Positions 32,679 through 40,962 of a stretch of DNA of 44,078 nt are shown one piece after another. The stretch is from Mycolicibacterium chubuense (GTDB taxonomy: Bacteria > Actinomycetota > Actinomycetes > Mycobacteriales > Mycobacteriaceae): positions 1 through 44,078 of the forward strand of contig NZ_JYNX01000024.1 of NCBI RefSeq assembly GCF_001044255.1, read 5' to 3'. The notes beneath the pieces were generated by a model, which was given only the letters and a program-made list of their open reading frames with translations, was not told where the DNA came from and did not search any database. A program made the position numbers and the translations under genes. Numbering within the stretch: the stretch's first letter is position 1; every line of letters begins with the position of its first letter.

Positions 32679-32684
32679 GACACT
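32679..32684 (+). promoter_or_regulatory. -10 type box GACACT
   Basis: GACACT ends seven bases before ATG32692. It lacks the first T of the consensus. Confidence 0.35.
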
Positions 32685-32691
32685 GTCGCGC

Positions 32692-33609
32692 ATGGCTCTC
32701 GACATCGCCCGTCCCAAGCTCGAAGGCAACGTCGCCGTGGGCACCCATCGCCGCATCGGGTTCGCCGAGTTCGGCGACCCGCAGGGACGGCCGATCTTCT
32801 GGCTGCACGGCACCCCCGGCGCGCGGCGCCAGATCCCGGTCGAGGCCCGGCTTTACGCGGAGAACAACGGGATCCGGCTGATCGGCGTGGACCGGCCGGG
32901 CATCGGATCGTCCACCCCGCACGCCTACGGTCGCGTGATCGACTTCGCCGACGATCTGCGGACCATCGCCGACGTCCTGGGCATCGGCAAGATGGTGATC
33001 ATCGGGCTGTCCGGCGGCGGCCCCTACACGCTGGCCGCCGCGGCCGCGATGCCCGAACGCGTCGTCGCGGTCGGTGTGCTCGGCGGCGTCGCGCCCACGC
33101 AGGGCGCCGACGCGATCGGCGGCGGCATCATGGGCAAGGTCGGTGTGCCGGTGGCCCCGGTGCTCGAGCACGTCGGGAGCTCACTGAGCATGGTCGCCAC
33201 CGGGCTGATCCGGTTGATCAAGCCGGTCGCCGAACCGGCGCTGTACCTGTACGCCGGGATCTCCCCCGCCGGTGACCGCCGGCTGCTGGTGCGTCCGGAG
33301 TTCAAGGCGATGTTCCTCGACGACCTGCTCAACGGCAGCCGCAAACAGCTCGCCGCCCCGTTCGCCGACGTCGTGGTGTTCGCCCGCGACTGGGGTTTCC
33401 GGCTGGACGAGGTCAAGGTTCCGGTGCGCTGGTGGCACGGCGACAAGGACCACATCGTGCCGTTCGCACACGGCCGACACGTGGTGTCGATGCTGCCCGA
33501 CGCCGAGCTGTACACGCTGTCCGGCGAGAGCCATCTCGGCGGACTGGGTCAGGCCGAGACGATCATGGCGGCGATGACCGAGCTGTGGGACGCCGGCGCC
33601 GAACGCTGA
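32692..33609 (+). CDS. Alpha/beta hydrolase
   Basis: 305 aa. FWLHGTPGARRQIP gives the oxyanion region, GVDRPGIGSSTPH the second strand, and GLSGGGPYTLA the nucleophile elbow (Ser about 106). The acid is Asp in HGDKDHIV and the base is His in GESHLGG. The family includes epoxide hydrolase-like and haloperoxidase-like enzymes; the substrate is unknown. Cytoplasmic. It starts 35 bases after the amidase and may be cotranscribed. It ends at a tandem-palindrome hairpin. Confidence 0.88.
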   Translation: MALDIARPKLEGNVAVGTHRRIGFAEFGDPQGRPIFWLHGTPGARRQIPVEARLYAENNGIRLIGVDRPGIGSSTPHAYGRVIDFADDLRTIADVLGIGKMVIIGLSGGGPYTLAAAAAMPERVVAVGVLGGVAPTQGADAIGGGIMGKVGVPVAPVLEHVGSSLSMVATGLIRLIKPVAEPALYLYAGISPAGDRRLLVRPEFKAMFLDDLLNGSRKQLAAPFADVVVFARDWGFRLDEVKVPVRWWHGDKDHIVPFAHGRHVVSMLPDAELYTLSGESHLGGLGQAETIMAAMTELWDAGAER

Positions 33610-33626
33610 TCAGCGGCTGATCAGCG
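33604..33626. terminator. Hairpin built from two tandem GCTGATCAGC palindromes
   Basis: GCTGATCAGC occurs at 33605-33614 and again at 33616-33625. Together they fold as a 10 bp stem (33604-33613 with 33617-33626) with a three-base loop. It covers the stop codons of both convergent genes, so it can end both transcripts. Confidence 0.65.
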
Positions 33627-33845
33627 GCGCAGCCAGGCTTGCACCGTCGGCAGTTCCCGGCTGTAGGACTGCAGCAGGTCGTCGTGGAACAGGGTGCCGC
33701 CGCTGATCGCGCTGTCGCCCTGCCACACCACGTGCACCCGGACGGTGCCCTTCGCGAAGTAGTCGTTGCGCTCAGCGGTGCGGTGCGTCCAGCCGGTCTG
33801 CTCGGCGAGCGCCGAGAACGCCTGCCGCTCGTCGGTGTCAACCAT
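33621..33845 (-). CDS. Small conserved mycobacterial protein
   Basis: 74 aa, soluble. It reads VDTDERQAFSALAEQTGW, then RNDYFAKGTVRVHVVWQGD, and ends LPTVQAWLRR. The pattern (helix, then a beta-hairpin with aromatic residues) is conserved among small mycobacterial proteins of unknown role. The ATG at 33845 is chosen over a GTG nine bases upstream because the TAGGGT box ends seven bases before it. That box shares its TAG with the stop codon of cinA. Confidence 0.75.
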   Translation of the reverse strand: MVDTDERQAFSALAEQTGWTHRTAERNDYFAKGTVRVHVVWQGDSAISGGTLFHDDLLQSYSRELPTVQAWLRR

Positions 33846-33852
33846 GCCCCAC

Positions 33853-33858
33853 ACCCTA
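33853..33858 (-). promoter_or_regulatory. -10 box TAGGGT overlapping the cinA stop codon
   Basis: On the minus strand TAGGGT ends seven bases before ATG33845. Its first three bases are the TAG stop of cinA. Confidence 0.6.
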
Positions 33859-35124
33859 GCCGGGCCCGGTCAGCGCCCGGCGCAGCAGATGCATCGCGAC
33901 CGTCGTGGAGCGCTCGCGCACATCGGAGCGGTTGCCGGGCAGCGTCGTCGTCCGGGTGACGAAGCCACCGTCGGCCAGCGCGACGGAGAAGCACACGGTG
34001 CCGACCGGTTTTCCCTCCGTGCCGCCGCCGGGTCCGGCGACGCCGGTGATCGCGATCGCGGTGTCCGCGCCGAAGCGGCTCAGGGCACCGCGGGCCATCG
34101 CCTCGGCGACCGGCTCGGACACCGCGCCGTGCGCGTCGATCAGCGTGGCGTCCACACCGAGCAGGTCGGTCTTGGCGGTGTTCGCATAGGCCACCACCCC
34201 GCCGGCCACGTAGGCCGAGGAGCCGGGCCGCTCGGTGAGCCGCGCCGCGAGCAGGCCCGCCGTGCACGACTCCGCGGTGGCGATCCGGCGGCCCCGCAGC
34301 AGCTCGGCGACCTGGTCGTCGATCAGCGCGCCGTCGGTGGAGAAGATCTCGCGGGCGTGCCGCTCGCGCAGCGCCGCGAGCAGCGCGGTGTACGCGGCCT
34401 CGTCCTGCGGTTCGAACCGGGTGACGATCTCGAGTTCGCCGCGGCGCAGGCAGGTGGTGATCTCCAGCCGGTCGAAGCCCGGCACGGTCCCCTCGGCGTC
34501 GCGCAGCGTCTCGGCCAGACCGGATTCGGGCAGCCCAAACATCCGCACGGTCTCCTGCCGGTACTGCGTGCGTCCGGCGATCGCGGCCTGCACGGCGTCG
34601 GTGGCCACGGCCGCCTGCCACATGGGTTGCAGTTCGCGCGGCGGGCCGGGCAGCACGACGACGGTCGGGTGCCCCTCGACGACGACGCCCGGCGCGGTGC
34701 CGACCGGGTCGAGGATGACCGCGCCGGCGGGGATCAGCGCCTGTTTGCGGTTGGCGGCGAGCACCGCCTCGGCGTCCACCCCGGGAAAGCGGGCCATCAA
34801 CCCGGTGACGATGTCGCCGATGGTGGCTTCCAGCCCCGGGTCGAGCACCAGCTCCCGCCCGCAGAACCGGGCGACGACCTCGACGGTCATGTCGTCGGCG
34901 GTGGGGCCTAGGCCGCCGCTGGTGATGATGAGGTCGAGGTCCTGGTCGGCGAGGAACCGCAACTGGGCCTCGATGTCGGCGGGCCGGTCTCCGCACAGCG
35001 TGATGTGGGACAGCTCGACGCCCAGTTCCAGGAGCCGGTCGGCGAGATACGGGCCGTTGCGATCGGCGACCCGCCCGGTGAGGACCTCGGTCCCCGTCAC
35101 CACGATTCCAGCCCGTGCGCTCAC
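33856..35124 (-). CDS. cinA: CinA-like protein (competence/damage-inducible, NMN deamidase type)
   Basis: 422 aa, two-domain CinA. The N-terminal MoaB-like domain ([38 protein letters not shown]) is a COG1058-type ADP-ribose pyrophosphatase. The C-terminal domain ([64 protein letters not shown]) is the nicotinamide-nucleotide amidohydrolase with its Ser in ESCTAG. Together these act in pyridine nucleotide salvage and repair. Length fits mycobacterial CinA. The GTG start at 35124 is supported by a TAAGGT box eight bases upstream. Confidence 0.95.
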   Translation of the reverse strand: MSARAGIVVTGTEVLTGRVADRNGPYLADRLLELGVELSHITLCGDRPADIEAQLRFLADQDLDLIITSGGLGPTADDMTVEVVARFCGRELVLDPGLEATIGDIVTGLMARFPGVDAEAVLAANRKQALIPAGAVILDPVGTAPGVVVEGHPTVVVLPGPPRELQPMWQAAVATDAVQAAIAGRTQYRQETVRMFGLPESGLAETLRDAEGTVPGFDRLEITTCLRRGELEIVTRFEPQDEAAYTALLAALRERHAREIFSTDGALIDDQVAELLRGRRIATAESCTAGLLAARLTERPGSSAYVAGGVVAYANTAKTDLLGVDATLIDAHGAVSEPVAEAMARGALSRFGADTAIAITGVAGPGGGTEGKPVGTVCFSVALADGGFVTRTTTLPGNRSDVRERSTTVAMHLLRRALTGPG

Positions 35125-35132
35125 GGTTCCCG

Positions 35133-35138
35133 ACCTTA
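35133..35138 (-). promoter_or_regulatory. -10 box TAAGGT
   Basis: On the minus strand TAAGGT ends eight bases before the GTG of cinA and lies 17 bases past the stop of the GH2 gene. Confidence 0.6.
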
Positions 35139-35154
35139 CGCACCGGCGCGGCGG

Positions 35155-37902
35155 CTACCGGACCGGGACGACGACGGCCGCGGTGTTGTACCCGCTGACC
35201 CGCACCCAGTTCGCGGTCGCGCCGGCGGCCAGCGGCGCACCGTGGATCTCCACGGTGTCGCCGCCGAAGACGGTGACGTAGTTGTCGCTGTAGGTGACCG
35301 GCAGCAGTTCGTCGGTGTCAGGGTCCGCCAGCAGTTCGGCCCGGGCGAAGAACGCCACCCCGCGCCCCGGGTTGCGCAGCCGGATCACCACGCCGTCGGC
35401 GGTGCGGTCGGCGGTGACCTCGAGCCGGCCGCGCGGCATCGTGTTGAGCGCGGTCATGTCGGCCCAGGAGGCCGGCCGCAGCTCGAAGGCCTGGTCATTG
35501 CCCGGGTCGCCGACGTCGTCGCGGCGCTGGGACTGCCAATAGGTGTTCTCCGCGACCAGCGCGCCCGCGGCGTCGCGCAGATCGAGGCGGACGAAGAACA
35601 CCGACGAGTCCCGGGCGACGCGCGGAAGTGACAGCGCCGCGGTGTGGCCGCCCGCGGCGACGTCGACCGGGGCGCTGGTGCGGTCCTCGCGGACGCGGCC
35701 CTGCAGGTCGTAGACGCGCACCCGCACGGTGAGGCCGCGCTGCTCGGCCGGGGTCTGGTTGACGACGGTGATCGCGGCACGGCTGTGGTCGCCGGTGGCG
35801 TAGGCGTCGAACACCGCTGACAGTGGCCGCAGCCCCTTCTTGGCGCCGAAGTAGGCGCCGCCGGGACGCAGGTAGTAGTCGAAGAGGTGGCCGAAGAACG
35901 ACGGCCAGTGGTTGTTGAGCATCCAGTAGACGGTCATCTTGTGGGTGTCCCACCCGCCGGCGGCGAACGCCTCGAACTGCGCCCGTGTCGATTCGTAGTG
36001 CGCCAGTTGGGCTTTGGTGGTGAACATGTCGGCGCTCGTGGAGGGACCGTAGCGCCGGTCGATGGCGCGCCGGATGGTCGTCAGCGCGGCGTTGCTGGTG
36101 TTGGCGCCGGCGTGAAAGTACCACGTGTCGTTGATGGGCCACAGCTTGTCGGGTGGGATGAACCGGCGCAGGCTGGCCATCGGAGGGATGTGTTCGTTGT
36201 CGCCCTGCTCGGCGTTCGCACCGCGCGCGGCGCCGTACCGGCCGGCGAACCAGTAACTCGGCGGACGCCAACTGTACGGGCCGGCCATGTGGATGCCGTC
36301 CCAGAGCACCTGACCGTCGGCGTCTCTGGCGAAGCTGGACACCGTGTCGACGACCGCACCCGACCAGTGCAGCGCCTCGAGGATGCGCCGGTAGTCGGCG
36401 AGCAGGTCGGGCGGCGGGGTGCCGTCGCTGCCGTTGGCCCACACGAAAGCCGAAGCGTGCGAACGCAACAGGGTGATCACCGACGTCAGGCTGTCCTGGG
36501 CCACCCGCTGGTCCTCGGTGTCCCACTGCGACCACTTCTCCCACTGGTTGCAGCACATCCAGCCCAGCATCAGCGGGATTCCCAGTTCGTCGGCCATGTC
36601 CACCAGTCGTTCGCCGGGGAACTTGCCCTCCAGCCGGAGCATGTTCAGGCCCAGATCCTTGACATAGCGCAGCGTGGCGGCGTCGCGCGCCGGATCGTCG
36701 GCATAGAGCAGGTCTGGTGCGTACGCCGCGCCGCGGATCGCGAGGTCGCGCCCGTTGACGGTGAGATAGAAGTTGCCGCCTGTGCCCAGTTCGGGATGGC
36801 TGGAGTCGTCGTCGCGGTGCTGGGACACCTCCCGGATCCCGAAGCGCTGCAGGCGTTCATCAGAGTCCCGGCCGAACCGGCGGAACTCGGTGCGCAGGTC
36901 GTAGAGCGCGGGGTCGCCCATCGTGTAGGGCCACCACAGGTCCGGGTGGTCGACGGACAGCTGCGGGTGATCGGCGGGCTCGAACGCGACCTCGCGCTCT
37001 TCTCCCGGCGCCAGACTCACCCGCCGCTCCACGACGATGTCGAGTTTCCCCGCCCGGCTGATCGTCACGCGCAGCACGCCGCGCACGGCCGTCGCGGCGT
37101 AGTTGCGGACACTCGTGTAGACGGTCAGTCGGGCCGAATCCGTCTGCGGCAGCGGCAGATCCGAGTGCACCGAGGAAGCGCCGAGTGCGACGTCCTGCGA
37201 CATGCGCAGGTACACCGGTTTCCAGATGCCCGCGTTGCGGTCGGCGACGAAAGAGTTGTTCACCGGCCGGGCGCCGGGCGGGGCCCGGTAGCCGAGATAG
37301 CGCCAGTTGATCCAGTCGTACCAGCTGTCGGCGAGTTCGACGCCGTCGACGTCCTGCAGCGCCTGCTCGGGTGTCACCTTGACCGCGAGCACATTCGGCC
37401 CGCCGCGATGGATCCACGGTGTCGCGTCGATCTCGTGTCCGACATGCATCCCGACCACCTGGGACGCGTCGGCGATGCGGTGCCCGTTGAGCCAGACCTC
37501 GGCGCGGTAGTTGATGCCGGGGAACTCGAGCAGGTAGGTGGAGTGACCGCGCGGCGCGTCGAAAGTCGTGCGGTACCACCAGTCCTGCGTGTAGAGGTCC
37601 TGGGGCACCTCGTCGCGCAGGTTGGTGCCGACGTAGAGATCGGGATAGCTGCCGTCGGCCTGCAGCGCCTGCAACACGGTGGCGGGCATCCGCGCGATGG
37701 GATGCCAGCCGGCATCGGGTGTGCCCGGCGCCGACACGGCCGCGCCGTCCAGGCCGGCGACGCGCGCGGAGATCAGCCGCCAGCCCTCGGCCAGTTCGAC
37801 ACGCGCCGGCGCCGGCGTGGGGCGCGCGACGTCGGGGACATCGGCGACGCCGAGCACCGCGATCAGCGCGGCGATCACGACGAGGGCCAGCGCGGCGCGC
37901 AC
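35155..37902 (-). CDS. Exported GH2 exo-beta-D-glucosaminidase-like glycosidase
   Basis: 915 aa. An N-terminal hydrophobic segment (1-22) is a signal peptide or anchor. It is followed by a GH2 sugar-binding domain (GWRLISARVAGLDG; WWYRTTFDAPRG; YRAEVWLNGHRIAD), an Ig-like domain, the TIM barrel and C-terminal beta domains. DLWWPYTMGDPALYDL and FGIREV are subfamily signatures. Asp493 in the ANGSD motif and Glu565 in AEQG are 72 residues apart, the same spacing as the acid and nucleophile (Asp469, Glu541) of the chitosanase-like CsxA. It should therefore remove terminal glucosamine or a related sugar outside the membrane. The GTG start has no clear ribosome-binding site; the gene follows the SDR by 71 bases. 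Confidence 0.87.
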   Translation of the reverse strand: MRAALALVVIAALIAVLGVADVPDVARPTPAPARVELAEGWRLISARVAGLDGAAVSAPGTPDAGWHPIARMPATVLQALQADGSYPDLYVGTNLRDEVPQDLYTQDWWYRTTFDAPRGHSTYLLEFPGINYRAEVWLNGHRIADASQVVGMHVGHEIDATPWIHRGGPNVLAVKVTPEQALQDVDGVELADSWYDWINWRYLGYRAPPGARPVNNSFVADRNAGIWKPVYLRMSQDVALGASSVHSDLPLPQTDSARLTVYTSVRNYAATAVRGVLRVTISRAGKLDIVVERRVSLAPGEEREVAFEPADHPQLSVDHPDLWWPYTMGDPALYDLRTEFRRFGRDSDERLQRFGIREVSQHRDDDSSHPELGTGGNFYLTVNGRDLAIRGAAYAPDLLYADDPARDAATLRYVKDLGLNMLRLEGKFPGERLVDMADELGIPLMLGWMCCNQWEKWSQWDTEDQRVAQDSLTSVITLLRSHASAFVWANGSDGTPPPDLLADYRRILEALHWSGAVVDTVSSFARDADGQVLWDGIHMAGPYSWRPPSYWFAGRYGAARGANAEQGDNEHIPPMASLRRFIPPDKLWPINDTWYFHAGANTSNAALTTIRRAIDRRYGPSTSADMFTTKAQLAHYESTRAQFEAFAAGGWDTHKMTVYWMLNNHWPSFFGHLFDYYLRPGGAYFGAKKGLRPLSAVFDAYATGDHSRAAITVVNQTPAEQRGLTVRVRVYDLQGRVREDRTSAPVDVAAGGHTAALSLPRVARDSSVFFVRLDLRDAAGALVAENTYWQSQRRDDVGDPGNDQAFELRPASWADMTALNTMPRGRLEVTADRTADGVVIRLRNPGRGVAFFARAELLADPDTDELLPVTYSDNYVTVFGGDTVEIHGAPLAAGATANWVRVSGYNTAAVVVPVR

Positions 37903-37973
37903 ACCGCCGCGGCCCCGGCTGTCAACGGCGATGGCAGGTGCCCCGAGTCCCGTGGGCGGTGCGGCGGCAGGCC

Positions 37974-38720
37974 CTACTTGTGCGGGACGTCGTTGACCAG
38001 GCCGCCGTCCATGACGAACTCGGCGCCTGTCGCGTACCGGGATTCGTCACTGGCCAAGAACACCACGAAAGTCGCCACCTCGTCGGGTTGGCCGGGCCGG
38101 CCGAGGGGAATCCGCAGCATGTCGTCAGGGAAGAACTTGGTCATCGGGGTGCGGATGAAGCCGGGGTGCACCGAGTTGACCCGGATGTTGTGGGCGCCCA
38201 GTTCCAGGGCCGCCGACTTGGTCAGCCCGCGCACCGCCCACTTCGACGCCACGTACGGGTGCACCATCACCGCGCCGCGTAGTCCCTCGATGGACGAGAT
38301 GTTGATGATCGACCCGCCTCCTGCGGCCTTCATCGCCTCGACGGAGGCCTGCATACCGAGGAACGTGCCGGTGAGATTGACGTCGATGACCTTCTGCCAC
38401 TTGGCCATGTCGAATTCACCGATCTTGCCGAGCGCGACGGTGCCGGCGTTGTTCACCAGCACGTTCAGCGTGCCGAACGCGTCGAGGGCGGTGGCCACGG
38501 CGGCGTCCCACTCGTCGGCCTGGGTGACGTCCAGATGTACGTAGCGAATGGAGTCCGGTGTCTCGGCGTTGATCTCGTCGGCCAGCGCCTGGCCCTTCTC
38601 GTCGAGGATGTCGCCGATCACGACCTTGGCGCCCTCGGCGATCAGCGCCCGGGCGTCTTCGGCGCCCATCCCCTGCGCGCCGCCACTGATGAGTGCCACT
38701 TTTCCGTCCACGCGTCCCAT
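37974..38720 (-). CDS. Short-chain dehydrogenase/reductase (FabG3/hydroxysteroid dehydrogenase-like)
   Basis: 248 aa. Cofactor loop SGGAQGMG (residues 12-19), NNAG, Ser in NISSIEG, and Tyr-x3-Lys in YVASKWAV. GDILDEKGQ after beta2 has Asp, so NAD is likely. IRVNSVHPGFIRTPMT and ATGAEFVMDGG are typical of the 3-alpha(20-beta)-hydroxysteroid dehydrogenase group, including FabG3 of M. tuberculosis. It diverges from a DapB-like gene across a gap holding a perfect KstR-type operator, which fits sterol metabolism. The ATG at 38720 is supported by a TAGCCT box and removes 11 N-terminal residues from the longest frame. Confidence 0.92.
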   Translation of the reverse strand: MGRVDGKVALISGGAQGMGAEDARALIAEGAKVVIGDILDEKGQALADEINAETPDSIRYVHLDVTQADEWDAAVATALDAFGTLNVLVNNAGTVALGKIGEFDMAKWQKVIDVNLTGTFLGMQASVEAMKAAGGGSIINISSIEGLRGAVMVHPYVASKWAVRGLTKSAALELGAHNIRVNSVHPGFIRTPMTKFFPDDMLRIPLGRPGQPDEVATFVVFLASDESRYATGAEFVMDGGLVNDVPHK

Positions 38721-38728
38721 GGGGCGAC

Positions 38729-38734
38729 AGGCTA
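38729..38734 (-). promoter_or_regulatory. -10 box TAGCCT
   Basis: On the minus strand TAGCCT ends eight bases before the SDR ATG. The KstR-type operator begins 20 bases further upstream. Confidence 0.6.
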
Positions 38735-38754
38735 CCGCACCCCCGTGGCGCAAC

Positions 38755-38768
38755 TAGAACCTGTTCCA
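38755..38768. promoter_or_regulatory. KstR-type operator TAGAACCTGTTCCA
   Basis: This 14-mer matches the KstR consensus TNNAACNNGTTNNA at every fixed position. KstR is the TetR repressor of mycobacterial sterol catabolism, released by a cholestenoyl-CoA-type ligand. The site lies between divergent -10 boxes (38729-38734 minus, 38787-38792 plus), in the -35 zone of both, so one repressor could control the SDR and the DapB-like gene. Confidence 0.75.
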
Positions 38769-38786
38769 ATTTGCCGGAGCAGCACG

Positions 38787-38792
38787 CATACT
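38787..38792 (+). promoter_or_regulatory. -10 type box CATACT
   Basis: CATACT ends seven bases before ATG38800. It fits NANNNT. Confidence 0.45.
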
Positions 38793-38799
38793 GGCCGCC

Positions 38800-39885
38800 A
38801 TGGCTATTCGTGTGGCGCAGATCGGCACCGGCAACTGCGGCAGTCTGACGCTGCGTCAACTCATCGAGGATCCGCGCTTCGAGCTGACCGGTGTGTGGGT
38901 GTCCTCGCCGGCCAAGGTGGGCAGCGACGCCGGGGAGCTCGCGCGCCTCGACGTCACGACCGGCGTGACCGCCGTCGGCGACCTCGACGAGATCATCGCC
39001 GCCGCGCCGGACTGCGTCGTCTACTGCGCGATGGGCGACATCCGGCCCAAGGAGGCGCTGGCCGACGTGCGGGCGTTCCTGGAGGCCGGGATCAACGTGG
39101 TCGGGTCGTCACCGGGCTTTCTCGAGTATCCGTGGGGCGTCGTCGGCGAGCGCACGATCGACCGCGTCGAGACCGCCGCCCGGCAGGGTGACGCCAGCGT
39201 GTTCATCACCGGCGTGGACCCCGGGTTCGTCACTGATCTGCTCCCCCTGGCACTGGCGGGCACCTGCCAGAGCATCACCCAGATCCGCACCATGGAGATC
39301 GCCGACTACGCCACCTATGACGGCGCCACCGTCATGTTCGACGTGATGGGGTTCGGTAACGAGATCGGCGATCTGCCGTTCCTGTACCAACCCGGTGTGC
39401 TCAGCGCGGCGTGGGGCGTCGCCATCCGGCAGCTCGCCGCCGGGATGGGCGTGGAGCTCGACGAGATCAGGGACATGGTCGAGCAGGAACCCGCCCCGGA
39501 GGACTTCGACGTGGCCGTCGGGACGATCAAGAAGGGCACGGTCGCGGCGGTGCGCTTCCAGATCGAGGGCGTGGTCGGCGGGGAGCCGGCGATCGTCGTG
39601 GAGCACATCACGCGGCTGCGCGGTGATCTGCGGCCCGACTGGGCGCAACCGGCGCAGGGGGGCGGCTCCTACCGGGTGGAGATCACCGGCGAACCGTCCT
39701 ACGTGATGGACATCTGCCCGACGAGCCGCAACGGCGACCACAACTATGCGGCGATCCTGGCTGCGGCGGGGCGCATCGTCAACGCCGTCCCCGACGTGGT
39801 CGCCGCGCAGGCGGGGATCCGGACGACGCTGGACCTGCCCCTGGTCACCGGCAGGGGCACCTACCGGGGCGTCAGCGCCGGGTGA
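38800..39885 (+). CDS. DapB-like NAD(P)-dependent dehydrogenase
   Basis: 361 aa. A Rossmann start VAQIGTGNCGSLTLRQL (residues 4-20), WVSSPAKVGSDAGEL, VVYCAMGDI and VVGSSPGFLEYPW follow the dihydrodipicolinate-reductase/2,4-diaminopentanoate dehydrogenase pattern. It is longer than true DapB (about 245-270 aa) and lacks its lysine-pathway motif, so it is one of the many mycobacterial 'DapB-like' dehydrogenases of unknown substrate. The KstR-type operator 32-45 bases upstream suggests work on a sterol-derived intermediate. The last 14 bases overlap the convergent anti-sigma gene. Confidence 0.85.
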   Translation: MAIRVAQIGTGNCGSLTLRQLIEDPRFELTGVWVSSPAKVGSDAGELARLDVTTGVTAVGDLDEIIAAAPDCVVYCAMGDIRPKEALADVRAFLEAGINVVGSSPGFLEYPWGVVGERTIDRVETAARQGDASVFITGVDPGFVTDLLPLALAGTCQSITQIRTMEIADYATYDGATVMFDVMGFGNEIGDLPFLYQPGVLSAAWGVAIRQLAAGMGVELDEIRDMVEQEPAPEDFDVAVGTIKKGTVAAVRFQIEGVVGGEPAIVVEHITRLRGDLRPDWAQPAQGGGSYRVEITGEPSYVMDICPTSRNGDHNYAAILAAAGRIVNAVPDVVAAQAGIRTTLDLPLVTGRGTYRGVSAG

Positions 39886-40318
39886 CGCCGTGCCACTCCA
39901 GGCGCACCCGGGTGCCGGCGGACGACGGCTCGATGATCGCCTGGTCCGACAGCGTCTCCATCAGCGGGATGCCGCGGCCACGGGTGCGCGGTGCCGGGTC
40001 GGTCTGCGGCGTCCGCCAGGTCCCACGGTCGGTGATGTCCACGGTGAGCGTCTTGGCCTGCGGGTCGTGGACCGCGCAGATGTCGATGGTGCCGGGCTGC
40101 TCGGCCGAGACGTAGGCGAACTCCGCGGCGTTGGCCAGCGCCTCGTTGATCGCCAGCACCAGGTCGCTGCAGCGCACCTCGTCGACATCGAAGAAACGCT
40201 TGAGCCAGTCGGCGAATTCACGGCGCGCCATCGCGACCGTTCCGGCGTCGGCGTCTAGTCCGAATCGCTCGAAACGTTCAGCGTTGGCTACCTCAGCCGG
40301 CGGCATGGAATCGATCAT
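39872..40318 (-). CDS. RsbW-like anti-sigma factor (HATPase)
   Basis: 148 aa, one GHKL ATPase domain. The N box is NEALANAAEFAY (residues 59-70), the G1 box DRGTWRTP and the G2 box RTRGRGIPLM. This is the serine kinase/anti-sigma type that holds a sigma factor and phosphorylates a STAS antagonist. It follows the STAS gene after 45 bases, the normal order of a partner-switching pair. Met5 is an alternative start. No sigma factor gene lies within the window; SigF or a related factor is the natural candidate. Confidence 0.9.
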   Translation of the reverse strand: MIDSMPPAEVANAERFERFGLDADAGTVAMARREFADWLKRFFDVDEVRCSDLVLAINEALANAAEFAYVSAEQPGTIDICAVHDPQAKTLTVDITDRGTWRTPQTDPAPRTRGRGIPLMETLSDQAIIEPSSAGTRVRLEWHGVTRR

Positions 40319-40363
40319 GGCAGTCGGTGGCTACCCGAAGACGCACGTTTCTACGCGACTTTC

Positions 40364-40750
40364 CTACGTGTCGCGTGCCGCAAGGGCTTCGTCCAGGCTG
40401 GGATAGAGGCTGACGATCTCGGTGATGCCGACCAACTTGAGCGGTCGGCTGGTGGCCGGACCGTCGGCGACCACACTGAATGCCACGTCAGAGCCCGCTT
40501 TGTCGTGGGCGGCCACCAGCACGCCCATCCCGGCGGAGGCGAGGAACTCGACGTCGGTGAAATCGATCACGATGCCGGAGGGCTTCTGCTCGAGTGCCGC
40601 GTCGATCGCGGTTTCCAGCTGGGGCGAGGTGAGCATGTCGACGACGCCGGACACCGCCACGATGGCCACGCCGTCGACCCAGGTTTCGGCGACGACACAG
40701 TTCGACGCCCCCGATGAGGCGGTTATGCCTTCGGCTGCTTGCTCGTCCAA
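40364..40750 (-). CDS. STAS domain anti-anti-sigma factor
   Basis: 128 aa. A STAS domain (about residues 23-120) with GVVDMLTSPQLETAID and the phosphorylation loop DFTDVEFLASAGMGVLVAAH, where the Ser of LASAGM is the acceptor. Dephosphorylated, it should bind the anti-sigma protein at 39872-40318 and free the sigma factor. The start is a TTG at 40750 with GGAAGGTG just upstream; no ATG in frame is suitable. A PP2C phosphatase with receiver at 24090-25271 could be its activator. Confidence 0.9.
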   Translation of the reverse strand: MDEQAAEGITASSGASNCVVAETWVDGVAIVAVSGVVDMLTSPQLETAIDAALEQKPSGIVIDFTDVEFLASAGMGVLVAAHDKAGSDVAFSVVADGPATSRPLKLVGITEIVSLYPSLDEALAARDT

Positions 40751-40962
40751 GGTTCACCTTCCATGTCAGGCCGCTCCACGCATTGTGCAAGAGCACAGAC
40801 TCATGCCTCTCGCGCAGGCTGCATCCTGAACCCGGCAAGACCAAACTACCGTGGCCGTCTGCGGCGACCGGCACAGATTAAACCAGGAGTGGCGCCGACG
40901 CCCGTAGCATGGCGAGTCGAGAGCCCCCTTGAACACAGCCGCAGCCCGGACATGAGGAGACC

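Noticed and set aside
35887-38544. An 885-residue open frame on the plus strand
   Set aside because: Antisense to the GH2 enzyme and the SDR, both of which show full family motifs.
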